In this document: positions 19,932 to 29,520 of the stretch, in pieces
Numbering within the stretch: position 1 is the stretch's first letter
Layout of the letters: each line of letters opens with the position of its first letter
NCBI RefSeq assembly: GCF_020026925.1
Contig: NZ_JAIQDW010000015.1
Coordinates: 1 to 64,000, forward strand
Length of the DNA: 64,000 nucleotides
Direction: 5' to 3'
DNA from: Flavobacterium hibisci
Lineage (GTDB): Bacteria > Bacteroidota > Bacteroidia > Flavobacteriales > Flavobacteriaceae
Made by a program: the position numbers and the translations under genes
Notes under the pieces: generated by a model
Database searches by the model: none
Seen by the model: the letters and a program-made list of their open reading frames with translations, nothing else
What the model was told of the DNA's origin: nothing

Positions 19932-19962
19932 CAAATATATTTTTAATTAATCTAAATAACAA
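19932..19962 (-). promoter_or_regulatory. Divergent promoter of the lysine hydroxylase-like gene
   Basis: On the minus strand TTG (19962-19960), 20 bases, TATATTTG (19939-19932) match the Bacteroidota consensus. The second TCTAAATAAC site overlaps the -33 side and the first lies just downstream of the -7 element. One regulator bound here could shut both divergent transcripts. The leader to the ATG at 19733 would be about 190 bases. Confidence 0.4.
19949..19960. promoter_or_regulatory. Candidate iron-responsive operator, copy 2
   Basis: AATCTAAATAAC, the same ten-base core TCTAAATAAC as at 19913-19922, 38 bases downstream and in the same orientation. Confidence 0.45.
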
Positions 19963-19990
19963 TAAATTTCTTAGAAAAATTTAAAAAAAT

Positions 19991-20626
19991 ATGAAAATAG
20001 AAGACAATCCCAGTAAAATAAGAGCTTCAGATTACTCTGATAAATCAAAAAAAATCTCAGAAAATATTCGGAAGAGAAGAAGCATTTTTGGTGATCAATT
20101 TGTCAAGGGAGAATTGCCTGATGACCTGCTCGATGAAATTCTAATAAACGCTATGTGGGCACCCAATCACAAAATGACTGAACCCTGGAGATTTATTGTT
20201 TTAAGAGGAAAATATCTTGAAGAATATGGCGAATACATGGCCAATTATTACAAAGACTCTTATGCAAAAGAACTCTCACCTGATGCATTAGTAAAAAAAC
20301 TGAATTATCTGCGAAACTATCCTTTGAACGCTGTTTGCATAATTGGAATAATTCTGGTTCGAAACACTAAAATCAATCTTCCGGAGTGGGAAGAAATTGC
20401 CGCGGTATCTTCTGCTGTACAAAATATGGCACTCACTTGTACTGCGAATAAGATTGGAAGTTACTGGAGTACCAAAAATGTGGCTATTGATTACGTGAGC
20501 GAATTTGGTCTTGGTGAAAATGAAAAATCATTAGGCCTTCTCTATCTGGGCTATTATGATGATAAATTAAAAATATCAAAAAAGAAGAGAACTCCTTTAT
20601 CTAAAAAAGTGATTTATCTGCAATAA
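19991..20626 (+). CDS. Nitroreductase-family flavoprotein in the siderophore cluster
   Basis: A 211-residue protein of the FMN-dependent nitroreductase fold: IRKRRSIFGDQF (N-terminal FMN-binding Arg/Ser motif), ILINAMWAPNHKMTEPWRFIV, and EIAAVSSAVQNMALTCTANK with the glycine/serine-rich FMN region. No signal peptide. It is the first gene of the siderophore operon, 30 bp before the decarboxylase. Its role is not established from sequence: possible roles are reduction of the ferric complex, or redox control of the N-hydroxylated intermediate. Nitroreductase family membership is firm, function is open. Confidence 0.82.
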   Translation: MKIEDNPSKIRASDYSDKSKKISENIRKRRSIFGDQFVKGELPDDLLDEILINAMWAPNHKMTEPWRFIVLRGKYLEEYGEYMANYYKDSYAKELSPDALVKKLNYLRNYPLNAVCIIGIILVRNTKINLPEWEEIAAVSSAVQNMALTCTANKIGSYWSTKNVAIDYVSEFGLGENEKSLGLLYLGYYDDKLKISKKKRTPLSKKVIYLQ

Positions 20627-20656
20627 ATTATTAACAAACCTTAAATAAAACCCATT

Positions 20657-22183
20657 ATGAGCAACACATTAATGAATGATGAGGCACAAAAAAATTCTGT
20701 GCTTACTCCCGATCAGGATTATTATAAAGATATTTTTCATCAACATGCTAATGATGAATATGCTGAAGCCATACAATTAGCGCAAAACCGTGTTTCGGAC
20801 TTTCTAAAAAACAACCGAAAACCTTTCAGCGGAATCAGGCCTGATGAAATGAAAGCAAAAGTTGAAAATGTAGATCTGGATATTCCCCTACCCGATTACG
20901 AAAGCTTATTAAATGAAGTGGATGAGTTGTATGTACAACATGCTACAGCCTATCATTTACCGGAATATATTGCGCACTTAAATTGTCCTGTGGTAATTCC
21001 GGCACTGGCAGCCGAAGTATTGATCAGCGCCATTAATTCATCTCAGGACACGTATGATCAAAGTGCCGGAGGAACTTTTATAGAACGAAAACTAATTGAC
21101 TGGACCAGCAAACAAATTGGCTATTCTGAAAATGCGGATGGTATTTTTACTGCCGGGGGTTCCCAAAGTAATTTAATGGGATTATTACTGGCAAGAGATT
21201 ATTTTTCTCTTGAATATCAAAAATGGAACATCAAACTTGACGGGCTTCCGCCTGATGCGAGTAAGTTTAGAATTTTTGTTTCGGATAAAGCACATTTCAG
21301 TAATCATAAAAATGCATGGATTTTAGGACTTGGTGAACAGGCCATTGTACATGTGGGCGTGGATACCAGATACAGAATGGATCCTAAACAACTTGAAAAA
21401 GCAATTGCTGCAGAAATAGAAAAAGGCAATATTCCGATTGCTATTACAGCCACAGCGGGAACAACCGATTTTGGAAATGTTGATCCGTTAACTGAAATAG
21501 CTCATATTGCCAGCCGCCACAATTTATGGCTTCATGTTGACGCCGCTTATGGATGCGGATTATTGCTGACAGAAAAATACAGATATCTCTTAAACGGAAT
21601 TGAACTTGCAGATTCGGTAACCATCGACTACCATAAATCTTTCTTTCAGCCGATTAGCAGCAGCGCTTTTATAGTAAAAAACAAACTGCATCTTAACATT
21701 ATCAAGCACCACGCCGATTATCTGAATCCAAAAGAGCAGAATTATGATGCACTTCCGGCGCAAATCAACAAATCCATTATTCAGAGTACCCGTCGTTTTG
21801 ATGCGCTTAAACTTTGGTTTACGCTTCGTTATATGGGTAAAGAAAAGCTTGGGCAATATACGGACACCATCATAGAAACAGCCCAGCAAACGGCTCATTA
21901 CTTAGAAAATGATGAAAATTTTGAACTTTTATGCCACTCTGATATGGGCGTATTAGTCTTCCGTTTTATCAATGGTCTTGATCAGGCTAATTATTGTAAT
22001 ATCAATCAGTACATCAAAGAAAAATTATTTTTTAGCGGAGACGTTTTGGTTGCCAGCACAAAAGTAAATGGAAATTTCTATCTCAAATTCACCATTTTCA
22101 ATCCATTGACTACGCTTAATGATATCAAAAACATTCTTAACCTCATTAAACAAAACGGAAATGAATACCAACAACTCAACTAA
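20657..22183 (+). CDS. PLP-dependent L-lysine / hydroxylysine decarboxylase (group II)
   Basis: A 508-residue fold-type I decarboxylase related to diaminobutyrate decarboxylases (DdcA) and DesA. The PLP-binding Lys327 is in SVTIDYHKSFFQP, with Asp295 in LHVDAAYG and the phosphate-binding region GIFTAGGSQSNLMGL. In DesA-like pathways this step makes cadaverine from lysine. With a lysine 4-hydroxylase next door, 4-hydroxylysine to 3-hydroxycadaverine is likely too; decarboxylases from such neighbourhoods were reported to accept hydroxylysines, as I recall. The 3' end overlaps the next start by 23 bp. Confidence 0.88.
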   Translation: MSNTLMNDEAQKNSVLTPDQDYYKDIFHQHANDEYAEAIQLAQNRVSDFLKNNRKPFSGIRPDEMKAKVENVDLDIPLPDYESLLNEVDELYVQHATAYHLPEYIAHLNCPVVIPALAAEVLISAINSSQDTYDQSAGGTFIERKLIDWTSKQIGYSENADGIFTAGGSQSNLMGLLLARDYFSLEYQKWNIKLDGLPPDASKFRIFVSDKAHFSNHKNAWILGLGEQAIVHVGVDTRYRMDPKQLEKAIAAEIEKGNIPIAITATAGTTDFGNVDPLTEIAHIASRHNLWLHVDAAYGCGLLLTEKYRYLLNGIELADSVTIDYHKSFFQPISSSAFIVKNKLHLNIIKHHADYLNPKEQNYDALPAQINKSIIQSTRRFDALKLWFTLRYMGKEKLGQYTDTIIETAQQTAHYLENDENFELLCHSDMGVLVFRFINGLDQANYCNINQYIKEKLFFSGDVLVASTKVNGNFYLKFTIFNPLTTLNDIKNILNLIKQNGNEYQQLN

Positions 22184-24602
22184 TTTTCAACAGCTGGCAG
22201 AGCAGGTTAATTTTAAATCCCTGCTGAATTGTTATTGCAGGGAATTCAGGAACTGGAGCCGTTATGAAGGTATTCCGAAATACGATCCGGCTTTGGCAGA
22301 TTATATGCAGACCATCAATCATAAATCATTTCTCCGATTTGATTTTACTGATATCGGTCAGGAAGTTTTTGCGCCTTTGACTTATTTTTCAGAAAGCGGG
22401 GTTCATTCTTTTGGATTTCCGGTTGTTGCACGTAATGCTGCTTCTGATCAAATCAAAGAAATTAGTCCTTTGGATTTTGTAGAATTTGTTGCTGCTTTTG
22501 CTAAAAAAGAATATCCTGAACTCGATTCCCTTCCTACTCAAAAACGTATGCAAAACAGTATTGATAATCTGGCTTTTTATCTCGCTCAATACAAAGAGAA
22601 TAATCTTGTAGCCAATAATCCTGAGCAATCGTTTATTGAATCAGAACAATCACTGATTTTAGGACATAGTGTGCATCCCCTTCCTAAAAGCAGGGAAGGT
22701 TTTACTCATGAGGAACTGAAAAAATATTCTCCGGAAACGGCAGGACAATTCCCATTGCATTTTTTCCTTATTCATCCGGATAATGTACTCGAAAAAAGTG
22801 CCGAAGATTATCTGATGACGGATTATCTCAAAAATGAAATTTCAAAATATGTAGATAACAGCACTAAAGAATTACTGATTTTATATCCGGAATGGAAAGT
22901 AGTTCCAACACACCCATGGGAAGCCGAGTATTTATTAAATCAGGCTGAAGTAAAAGAAATGCAGTCAAAAAAACTGCTTTTCAGTCTGGGACAATTCGGA
23001 CCATCGTATACTGCTACCTCATCGGTTCGTACGGTTTACAATGCAGAAAGCGAATGGATGTATAAATTTTCACTTCATGTAAAAATCACCAACTCATATC
23101 GTGTCAATTATCTTCATGAATTAAACCGTGGTTATGATGCCGGCAAACTCATGAAAACAGAATGGGGAAAAGGAATTGAAAAAGAGTATCCTGAAGTACA
23201 GCTCATTTGCGATCCTGCTTTTATTTCGGTGGTTTATGAAGATAAGGTCATTGATGGCTTTAGCACCAGTGTACGCCAAAATCCTTTCCATGGGGCAAAT
23301 GCCAGAAAAAATGTGAGCATGGTTGCTTCTTTATGTCAGGATGGTGTGCTGGGTGAATCAGCCAGAATACTGAATATCATTAACGAATCGGCAAAAAGAC
23401 TGGACAAAGAAGTGACTGATACAGCCATCGACTGGTTTAAGCAATACCTTAAAGTTACTTTACATCCGTTAGTAGGCATCTTCAATAAATACGGATTTGG
23501 AGCAGAATTCCATCAGCAAAACATCCTTATAGAATTTGATGACAATCTTTTTCCGTCTAAAATGTATTTCAGGGACAATCAGGGTTATTTTTTCCGTCAG
23601 GGAAAAACGGAGGAATTACAGAATCTAATTACAGGTTTTGGTGACGAAAGCCGAAATTTTATAGCCGAAAGCCGAATTATTAACCTTTGGGGCTATTATT
23701 TTTTAGTGAATCATCTTTTTGGAATTGTAAATGTTTTAGGCAAAAATAAACTGGCCAATGAATCATCTCTTCTGAACATTATATATGAAGCGTTCAAAAC
23801 AGAAGAAGCAAATGACACCACAGGTCTGGCTTCACATTTTTTAAACAGTATTCAATTGTATGCAAAATGCAACCTACTGACAAGCCTCAACAATATGGAT
23901 GAAGCCAGTGCGCCAAGAACCAATCCGGCGGTATATTTAAATTATCCAAATCCTTTAAACAAGTACTTTTTTTCTCCAAAACTAATTAATCCTAAAGGAA
24001 ATGATGTGATTTTTAGCCGATACTTCGAAAAGGAAAATGTAACCATAACATTGCGTCCGGTTAATCCTGAACGGGATTTGGAAATGCTGCACGAATGGTT
24101 TCATCGTGAACATGCTTTAAAAATCTGGAAAATGAACTGGCCTGTTAAGGAGTTGGAATCATTTTACCGAACGCTCCTTCCCGGAGATATTTCACACAGT
24201 TATATCGGCGAAGTCAATGGCGAACCTACATTTAACATGGAAGTATATTGGGCGAACCGTGATATTGTTGGAGGTTATTATGACTCGCTCCCATCCGATT
24301 ACGGAACGCATTTATTTATCGCGCCAACAGATTCCAAACTGAAATTCACTTCTGCCGTAACGCAATCGATGATGGATTTTGTTTTTGCGGAATCAAAAGT
24401 CGGCAAAATGGTGGGCGAAGGAGCGGTAGACTCAATAGCATCAATGCTGAATAAAGCACATGTTGGATTCAAAATTGAAAAAGTAATTGAAATGCCGCAT
24501 AAAAAAGCCAACCTTAATTATTGCTACAGAGAATGGTATTGGGAAAAATTTCCTGCTGCCAAAAACTTTCAGAACATTCCGGTTTCAGCACCTCAGGTTT
24601 AA
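22161..24602 (+). CDS. NIS siderophore synthetase (IucA/IucC) fused to N-hydroxylysine/cadaverine acyltransferase
   Basis: An 813-residue two-domain enzyme starting at MNTNNSTNF; the longer frame from 22119 would overlap the decarboxylase further for no reason. Residues about 1-590 are an IucA/IucC synthetase: THPWEAEYLLN, TATSSVRTVYN, and HPLVGIFNKYGFGAEFHQQN with the nucleotide-site His and Gln. Residues about 630-810 are a GNAT acyltransferase of the IucB/AlcB/RhbD type (VTITLRPVNPERDLEMLHEW, GTHLFIAPTDSKLKFTS). It would acylate the N-hydroxy diamine and couple it to a carboxylate, probably citrate. In aerobactin and rhizobactin systems these are separate proteins. Confidence 0.9.
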   Translation: MNTNNSTNFQQLAEQVNFKSLLNCYCREFRNWSRYEGIPKYDPALADYMQTINHKSFLRFDFTDIGQEVFAPLTYFSESGVHSFGFPVVARNAASDQIKEISPLDFVEFVAAFAKKEYPELDSLPTQKRMQNSIDNLAFYLAQYKENNLVANNPEQSFIESEQSLILGHSVHPLPKSREGFTHEELKKYSPETAGQFPLHFFLIHPDNVLEKSAEDYLMTDYLKNEISKYVDNSTKELLILYPEWKVVPTHPWEAEYLLNQAEVKEMQSKKLLFSLGQFGPSYTATSSVRTVYNAESEWMYKFSLHVKITNSYRVNYLHELNRGYDAGKLMKTEWGKGIEKEYPEVQLICDPAFISVVYEDKVIDGFSTSVRQNPFHGANARKNVSMVASLCQDGVLGESARILNIINESAKRLDKEVTDTAIDWFKQYLKVTLHPLVGIFNKYGFGAEFHQQNILIEFDDNLFPSKMYFRDNQGYFFRQGKTEELQNLITGFGDESRNFIAESRIINLWGYYFLVNHLFGIVNVLGKNKLANESSLLNIIYEAFKTEEANDTTGLASHFLNSIQLYAKCNLLTSLNNMDEASAPRTNPAVYLNYPNPLNKYFFSPKLINPKGNDVIFSRYFEKENVTITLRPVNPERDLEMLHEWFHREHALKIWKMNWPVKELESFYRTLLPGDISHSYIGEVNGEPTFNMEVYWANRDIVGGYYDSLPSDYGTHLFIAPTDSKLKFTSAVTQSMMDFVFAESKVGKMVGEGAVDSIASMLNKAHVGFKIEKVIEMPHKKANLNYCYREWYWEKFPAAKNFQNIPVSAPQV

Positions 24603-24621
24603 TCAATTAAAAAAAGTAATA

Positions 24622-25995
24622 ATGAGTAAAGAAAAAATATACTCGGTCATAGGTATCGGGATTGGTCCTTTTAATCTTGGTCTTGCCGCCCTTATGGAGC
24701 CGGTAGACGAACTTTCATCACTGTTTTTCGATCAGTCAGCCAGTTTTGACTGGCATCCGGGTCTGATGTTAAATAACGCCACACTTCAGGTTCCGTTTTT
24801 AGGAGATCTGGTTACAATGGCAGATCCCACAAGTCAATATACGTTCCTGAATTTTATCAAAAAAAGCGGACGTTTGTATAAATTCTACATCCGTGAAAAT
24901 TTCTTTATTTTCAGAAGAGAATACAATGAATATTGTAAATGGGTGGCTTCTAAACTTCATAATTTAAAATTCTCCCACAAAGTAGTTTCTCTGGATTATG
25001 TTGATGGCTTATATAAAGTAGTCGTGATGAATACAGAAACCTGCATCACATCAGCCTATTATGCCGAAAAAATTGTTTTAGGGACAGGAACTTCTCCATA
25101 CATTCCTGATTTTATCGAAAAACAGGAACTGCCAAATGTGATTCATGCATCGAAATATTTATATTCCAAATCGAGAATCAAAAACAATAATTCGGTTACT
25201 ATTATTGGTTCAGGTCAAAGTGCTGCAGAAGTATTTCGCGATCTTTTACCGGAAACTGAAAACGGTTTACAACTCAAATGGTACACCCGTTCCTCCCACT
25301 TCTTCCCTTTGGATAACAAATCAAAACTGACGCTGGAACTCACTTCTCCTGAATATGTGGATCATTTTCATAGTCTGACGTACGAAAAAAGAAAACAACT
25401 TTTAGCCAGACAACACGGACTTTATAAAGGAATCGATCAGGAACTGATTAACGAAATTTTTGACAGCCTTTATGAAATGAGTTTAGAAAACAAGCCTTTG
25501 AATGTGGAATTGCGTTCCAATCTGCGTCTCACAACTGTTACTGAAAATGCGGACAGTTCCTACACTATGGACTTTATTCATACCGAACTTGAACAACCCT
25601 TTCAGGATCAGAGCGATTACATTATTCTGGCAACAGGTTACAGTTACAAAGAACCGGATATCATTAAAGGAATTGAAAACAAAATTAACCGCCTTGAAAA
25701 CGGCTTATTCAATGTCAATCGCAATTATACCATTGATAAAGACGGAAAAGACATTTTTGTTCAGAATGCAGAACTGCATACCCATGGACTTTCGACTCCT
25801 GACCTGGGCATGGGACCATATCGAAATTCCTGCATCATTAACCAACTAACCAATCGTGAGATTTATAAAGTGGAAAAACGAATCGCCTTCCAGGAATTTG
25901 GTGTACTGAAATCAACAGAAGATTTTTTACAAAAGGATGCTATGGCAACCATCAACGAACAATTAGATATCGAGGCCTTACTAAAAACAAATTAA
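24622..25995 (+). CDS. Lysine/cadaverine N-hydroxylase (IucD/DesB/RhbE family)
   Basis: A 457-residue flavin N-monooxygenase. The start is the ATG at 24622 (MSKEKIYSVIGIG), 19 bp after the previous stop; the frame extending back to 24487 lies inside the acyltransferase. The FAD motif GIGIGPFNLGL is at 10-20, the substrate/flavin region FDWHPGLML follows, the NADPH motif IIGSGQSAAEVF is mid-protein and the ATGYSY motif is near the C-terminus. It hydroxylates the terminal amine of the diamine to give the hydroxamate precursor. Confidence 0.92.
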   Translation: MSKEKIYSVIGIGIGPFNLGLAALMEPVDELSSLFFDQSASFDWHPGLMLNNATLQVPFLGDLVTMADPTSQYTFLNFIKKSGRLYKFYIRENFFIFRREYNEYCKWVASKLHNLKFSHKVVSLDYVDGLYKVVVMNTETCITSAYYAEKIVLGTGTSPYIPDFIEKQELPNVIHASKYLYSKSRIKNNNSVTIIGSGQSAAEVFRDLLPETENGLQLKWYTRSSHFFPLDNKSKLTLELTSPEYVDHFHSLTYEKRKQLLARQHGLYKGIDQELINEIFDSLYEMSLENKPLNVELRSNLRLTTVTENADSSYTMDFIHTELEQPFQDQSDYIILATGYSYKEPDIIKGIENKINRLENGLFNVNRNYTIDKDGKDIFVQNAELHTHGLSTPDLGMGPYRNSCIINQLTNREIYKVEKRIAFQEFGVLKSTEDFLQKDAMATINEQLDIEALLKTN

Positions 25996-25996
25996 G

Positions 25997-27832
25997 ATGA
26001 TAACTCCTGAAAATATATTCAACGACACCAAACATCTCGACATAGAAATCTGGAATAAAGTCAACCGAAATCTGTTGGCTAAAAGTATCTCTGAACTGAT
26101 GCGCGAAGATCTGGCAAAACCGGAAATCATAAGCAAACAAGAAGATGGTCTGACTCATTTTAGATTAGCAGCTGATAAAGAAAATCTGCATTATACTTTT
26201 TCTGCTTACCCAAGATTTATCAATTACTGGCATATTATAAAGGAAAGTATTCGTAAAAATGAAGACGGGCAGGAATCAGCGACAATTGATGTTCCTAATT
26301 TCTTTATAGAATTTCAGGAAACTTTTGGCATAAACTCCTTTACGCTGGCTCATTATGCTGAAGAGTTACTGCATACTTTATACGCTGATGCCTTTATCCA
26401 TTCTCAGAAACGTTTGTCGGCTTCAGAACTCGCAGATGCCGATTTTCAAACTATTGAACACAGTCTTGATGGACATCCATGGGTCATTGTAAATAAAGGC
26501 CGCATTGGTTTTGATTCGCAGGATTATCAGAATTTTGCACCTGAATCTGGTCAGAATACACGTTTGGTTTGGGTTGCCGCTCATAAAAGCCGTACTACTT
26601 TTCGTTTATTGGAAACTATGGATCAGCAGCGTTTTTTTGAAAACGAACTGGGCAAAGAAAAAATAGATTCTTTTAAAGCTGTGCTTCATCAGGCAAATGT
26701 AAATCCGGATGATTACATCTTTATCCCTGTTCATTCCTGGCAATGGCAGAATAAACATGTGATGCAGTTTGCCCATGATATTGCTTCGAAACAGCTTATT
26801 CTTTTAGGACTTTCAGATGATTTGTACAGTCCGCAACAAAGTATTCGTACGTTTTTTAACCAGAGTCAGCCACAGAGACACTATGTAAAAACAGCGATAT
26901 CTATCTTAAACACCAGCCACATCAGAGGATTATGTGCCAAACAATTATCCATTGCGCCTAAATTAACCGGTTGGATAAAAAATTTATTAGAAAAAGATTT
27001 ACATCTGCAAAATATGGGCGTTGTACTCTTGGGCGAAGTCGTTTCGGTAAGTTATACACATCCGAGTTACAGTAAAATTGCAAATCCTCCTTATCAGTAC
27101 AATGAGCTTTTGGGAGCGATGTGGAGAGAAAGTCCGGTTAACTTTTTAAAGCCAGGAGAAAATCTGATGACGATGGCGGCTTTATTATATGTAGACAATC
27201 AGGGCAAAAGTCTGATTCAGGAACTGATTGAAAAATCAGGTCTTTCTACAGAACAGTGGTTAAAAGCCTATATGACAGCTTATCTTAAACCGGTGTTGCA
27301 GATTTATTACCAGCATTCTCTATGTATTGATCCGCATGGGCAAAACGTAATCCTTATTTTAAAAGATTATGTCCCTACGCGTATTGCTTTGCAGGATTTT
27401 GTAGGCGATATTTTAATTAATGAAGAAGGGAAGAAAAAACTGCCTCAGGAATTCATTGATAATATGTTCAATGCTTCTCCAAATCCTGAAAATGCTCCGT
27501 TGGTTATTCTGATAGCGGTTTTTGATGCTTTTTTCAGATACCTGAGCGATGTGTTAATCACAACTGCAGACTATTCGGAAGTTTCGTTTTGGAATTGTGT
27601 TTACGAAGTCATCACAGAATATCAGGAAGAACATCCGGAACTACAGGAAATGTTTGAAAAATACGATTTGCTGATTCCGGAATTCAAGCGTCTTATTTTT
27701 AACAGTCGACGTTTGTTTAATGGCTATGAAGAAACTTCCGGTTTTCCTCATATGAAAAAAAGCGGTTTTATACCCAACCCTTTGTACCAGTTGGTTACAT
27801 CGGAATTGGCAACTTTAAAAGAAAATTCATGA
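25997..27832 (+). CDS. NIS siderophore synthetase (IucA/IucC, AlcC/DesD-like)
   Basis: A 611-residue second synthetase of the cluster, one base after the monooxygenase stop. Family motifs: HSLDGHPWVIVNKGRIGF, HSWQWQNKHV, SIRTFFN and HSLCIDPHGQNVIL, plus a ferric-iron-reductase-like C-terminal region. Two IucA/IucC enzymes in one operon usually mean stepwise amide formation on both arms of citrate (aerobactin, schizokinen, rhizobactin logic) rather than a succinyl-cadaverine macrocycle. This enzyme would add the second arm. Confidence 0.9.
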   Translation: MITPENIFNDTKHLDIEIWNKVNRNLLAKSISELMREDLAKPEIISKQEDGLTHFRLAADKENLHYTFSAYPRFINYWHIIKESIRKNEDGQESATIDVPNFFIEFQETFGINSFTLAHYAEELLHTLYADAFIHSQKRLSASELADADFQTIEHSLDGHPWVIVNKGRIGFDSQDYQNFAPESGQNTRLVWVAAHKSRTTFRLLETMDQQRFFENELGKEKIDSFKAVLHQANVNPDDYIFIPVHSWQWQNKHVMQFAHDIASKQLILLGLSDDLYSPQQSIRTFFNQSQPQRHYVKTAISILNTSHIRGLCAKQLSIAPKLTGWIKNLLEKDLHLQNMGVVLLGEVVSVSYTHPSYSKIANPPYQYNELLGAMWRESPVNFLKPGENLMTMAALLYVDNQGKSLIQELIEKSGLSTEQWLKAYMTAYLKPVLQIYYQHSLCIDPHGQNVILILKDYVPTRIALQDFVGDILINEEGKKKLPQEFIDNMFNASPNPENAPLVILIAVFDAFFRYLSDVLITTADYSEVSFWNCVYEVITEYQEEHPELQEMFEKYDLLIPEFKRLIFNSRRLFNGYEETSGFPHMKKSGFIPNPLYQLVTSELATLKENS

Positions 27833-29235
27833 AAGAAGCCCTATTGAAAACGCGTTCCTTTTTTAGCCTTTTAAGGCATTCCATTTCCGGAAAGGAAAGT
27901 AATTTTACCTCAGGTAGTATCAACAGAACGATTATTTTATTGTCTGTCCCAATGGTTGCCGAATTACTGATGGAATCATTATTTGTCTGTTGGAACTTGT
28001 TTTTCGTCAGCAGATTAGGAACCAATGCCATTTCTATTGCCGGTGCCACAACTACTTTTATTACTTTTTGCTATTCGGTTTCTATAGGATTGGGAATTGC
28101 AGCTTCGGCTATGATTTCCAGAAGAATCGGAGAAAAGAAGTTTAAAGCAGCAGGACAAACTGCTATGCAGGTTATTTACATCACAACTCCAATAGCCGTA
28201 ATTATCAGTATCGTCTGCGCTGTCTGGACTTCAGAAATCATGAGTCTTATGGGGCTCTCCCCTGCCATGGTTCAGGAAGGATATAGTTATGGAGTAGTCA
28301 TGTTTGCTTCCAGCGGATTTTTGATTCTGCGAATCGTAATCAACGGAATATTTCGTGGAGCCGGTGATGCTTCTACAGCGATGCGGGTATTATGGGTTTC
28401 GAACGCACTGAACATCATTTTATGTCCTATTTTCATCTTCGGATGGGGACTTATTCCTGCTTTTGGTTTACTCGGAGTCGGAATCGCAACCTTAATCGCC
28501 CGATTGATCGGAGTCCTTTATCAAACGTGGTATCTCATTAGAGGCAAAACCGTAATGAAAATCGGTTTGGCGCAATTGGTATTTCATTTGGATATTTTCA
28601 AAAGAATCCTCAAACTGGCTTTCAGCGGAACCGTTCAGTTTATCATTCCTGCTTCCAGCTGGGTATTCATGATAAAAATTATGTCCCATTTTGGAGAAAA
28701 TGCGCTGGCCGGGTACATTTTGGCACAAAGAGTAACTTCAATTGCTACAATGCCTGCCTGGGGACTTGGAAACGCCGCCGGAATATTAACAGGCCAAAAT
28801 CTGGGTGCCAGACAGCCCGACCGTGCCGAAAAATCGGTTTGGAGAGCCGGAATGCTCAATATGGGATTTCTGGTTTTTATTGCCGTATGCTGGATATTTC
28901 TAGCAGTTCCGGTGGTGAAAATCTTTACTGATACTCCGGAAGTAATTTCTCAAAGTACGATGTATATCCATCTTATTTCGATGGCGTATGTTTTATTAGG
29001 ATACACCATGGTTATTTCAAGGGCACTCAATGCTGCCGGAGAAGTAAAAGTCGTTACCTGGCTTTATATTTTGATGTTTTATATCGTACAGATACCTTTT
29101 GCCTATTTGTTGGGAATCGCTTTTGATCTGGGCTCTAATGGTGTCTTTACCGCCATCCTGCTTTCAGAAATTGTACTGGCCGTAGCCTGTATTATCATCT
29201 TTCGAAAAGGAAAATGGAAAACAACTAAAGTTTAA
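27829..29235 (+). CDS. MATE-family efflux transporter, putative siderophore exporter
   Basis: A 468-residue multi-pass membrane protein with about 12 helices in two MATE repeats (SVPMVAELLMESLFVCWN, GNAAGILTGQNLGARQPDRA). It overlaps the preceding synthetase by 4 bp (ATGA), indicating translational coupling and a dedicated role. Export of the finished siderophore across the inner membrane is the natural inference, though no substrate can be read from sequence. Confidence 0.88.
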   Translation: MKEALLKTRSFFSLLRHSISGKESNFTSGSINRTIILLSVPMVAELLMESLFVCWNLFFVSRLGTNAISIAGATTTFITFCYSVSIGLGIAASAMISRRIGEKKFKAAGQTAMQVIYITTPIAVIISIVCAVWTSEIMSLMGLSPAMVQEGYSYGVVMFASSGFLILRIVINGIFRGAGDASTAMRVLWVSNALNIILCPIFIFGWGLIPAFGLLGVGIATLIARLIGVLYQTWYLIRGKTVMKIGLAQLVFHLDIFKRILKLAFSGTVQFIIPASSWVFMIKIMSHFGENALAGYILAQRVTSIATMPAWGLGNAAGILTGQNLGARQPDRAEKSVWRAGMLNMGFLVFIAVCWIFLAVPVVKIFTDTPEVISQSTMYIHLISMAYVLLGYTMVISRALNAAGEVKVVTWLYILMFYIVQIPFAYLLGIAFDLGSNGVFTAILLSEIVLAVACIIIFRKGKWKTTKV

Positions 29236-29260
29236 TCAATTTTAAATCAATTAAAAAATC

Positions 29261-29503
29261 ATGAACACAACAGCACAATTACACAGCGTATTTTCAAGAG
29301 CTTTTGAAATACCGGTTGAAACTATAAACGATGAGTTAGAATATCAGGGAATAGCCGAATGGGATTCGATGAGCCATCTGGTACTGGTTGAGGAACTGGA
29401 AAGAACCTATAACATTTCAATAGACATGGAAGATATTCTGGATATGGGAAGCGTTGAAAAAATAAAAAACCTTCTTAAAAAACATGGATTTGAAATTAAT
29501 TAG
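29261..29503 (+). CDS. Stand-alone acyl/peptidyl carrier protein
   Basis: An 80-residue four-helix carrier with the phosphopantetheine serine at S36 in IAEWDSMSHLVLVEELE and a typical helix III/IV (IDMEDILDMGSVEKIKNLL). It is followed 17 bp later by an adenylating enzyme that could load it. Carrier proteins are not part of standard NRPS-independent siderophore assembly, so this pair probably supplies an activated acyl group or decorates the product. Confidence 0.85.
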   Translation: MNTTAQLHSVFSRAFEIPVETINDELEYQGIAEWDSMSHLVLVEELERTYNISIDMEDILDMGSVEKIKNLLKKHGFEIN

Positions 29504-29520
29504 CAACCAACATTAGAAAC

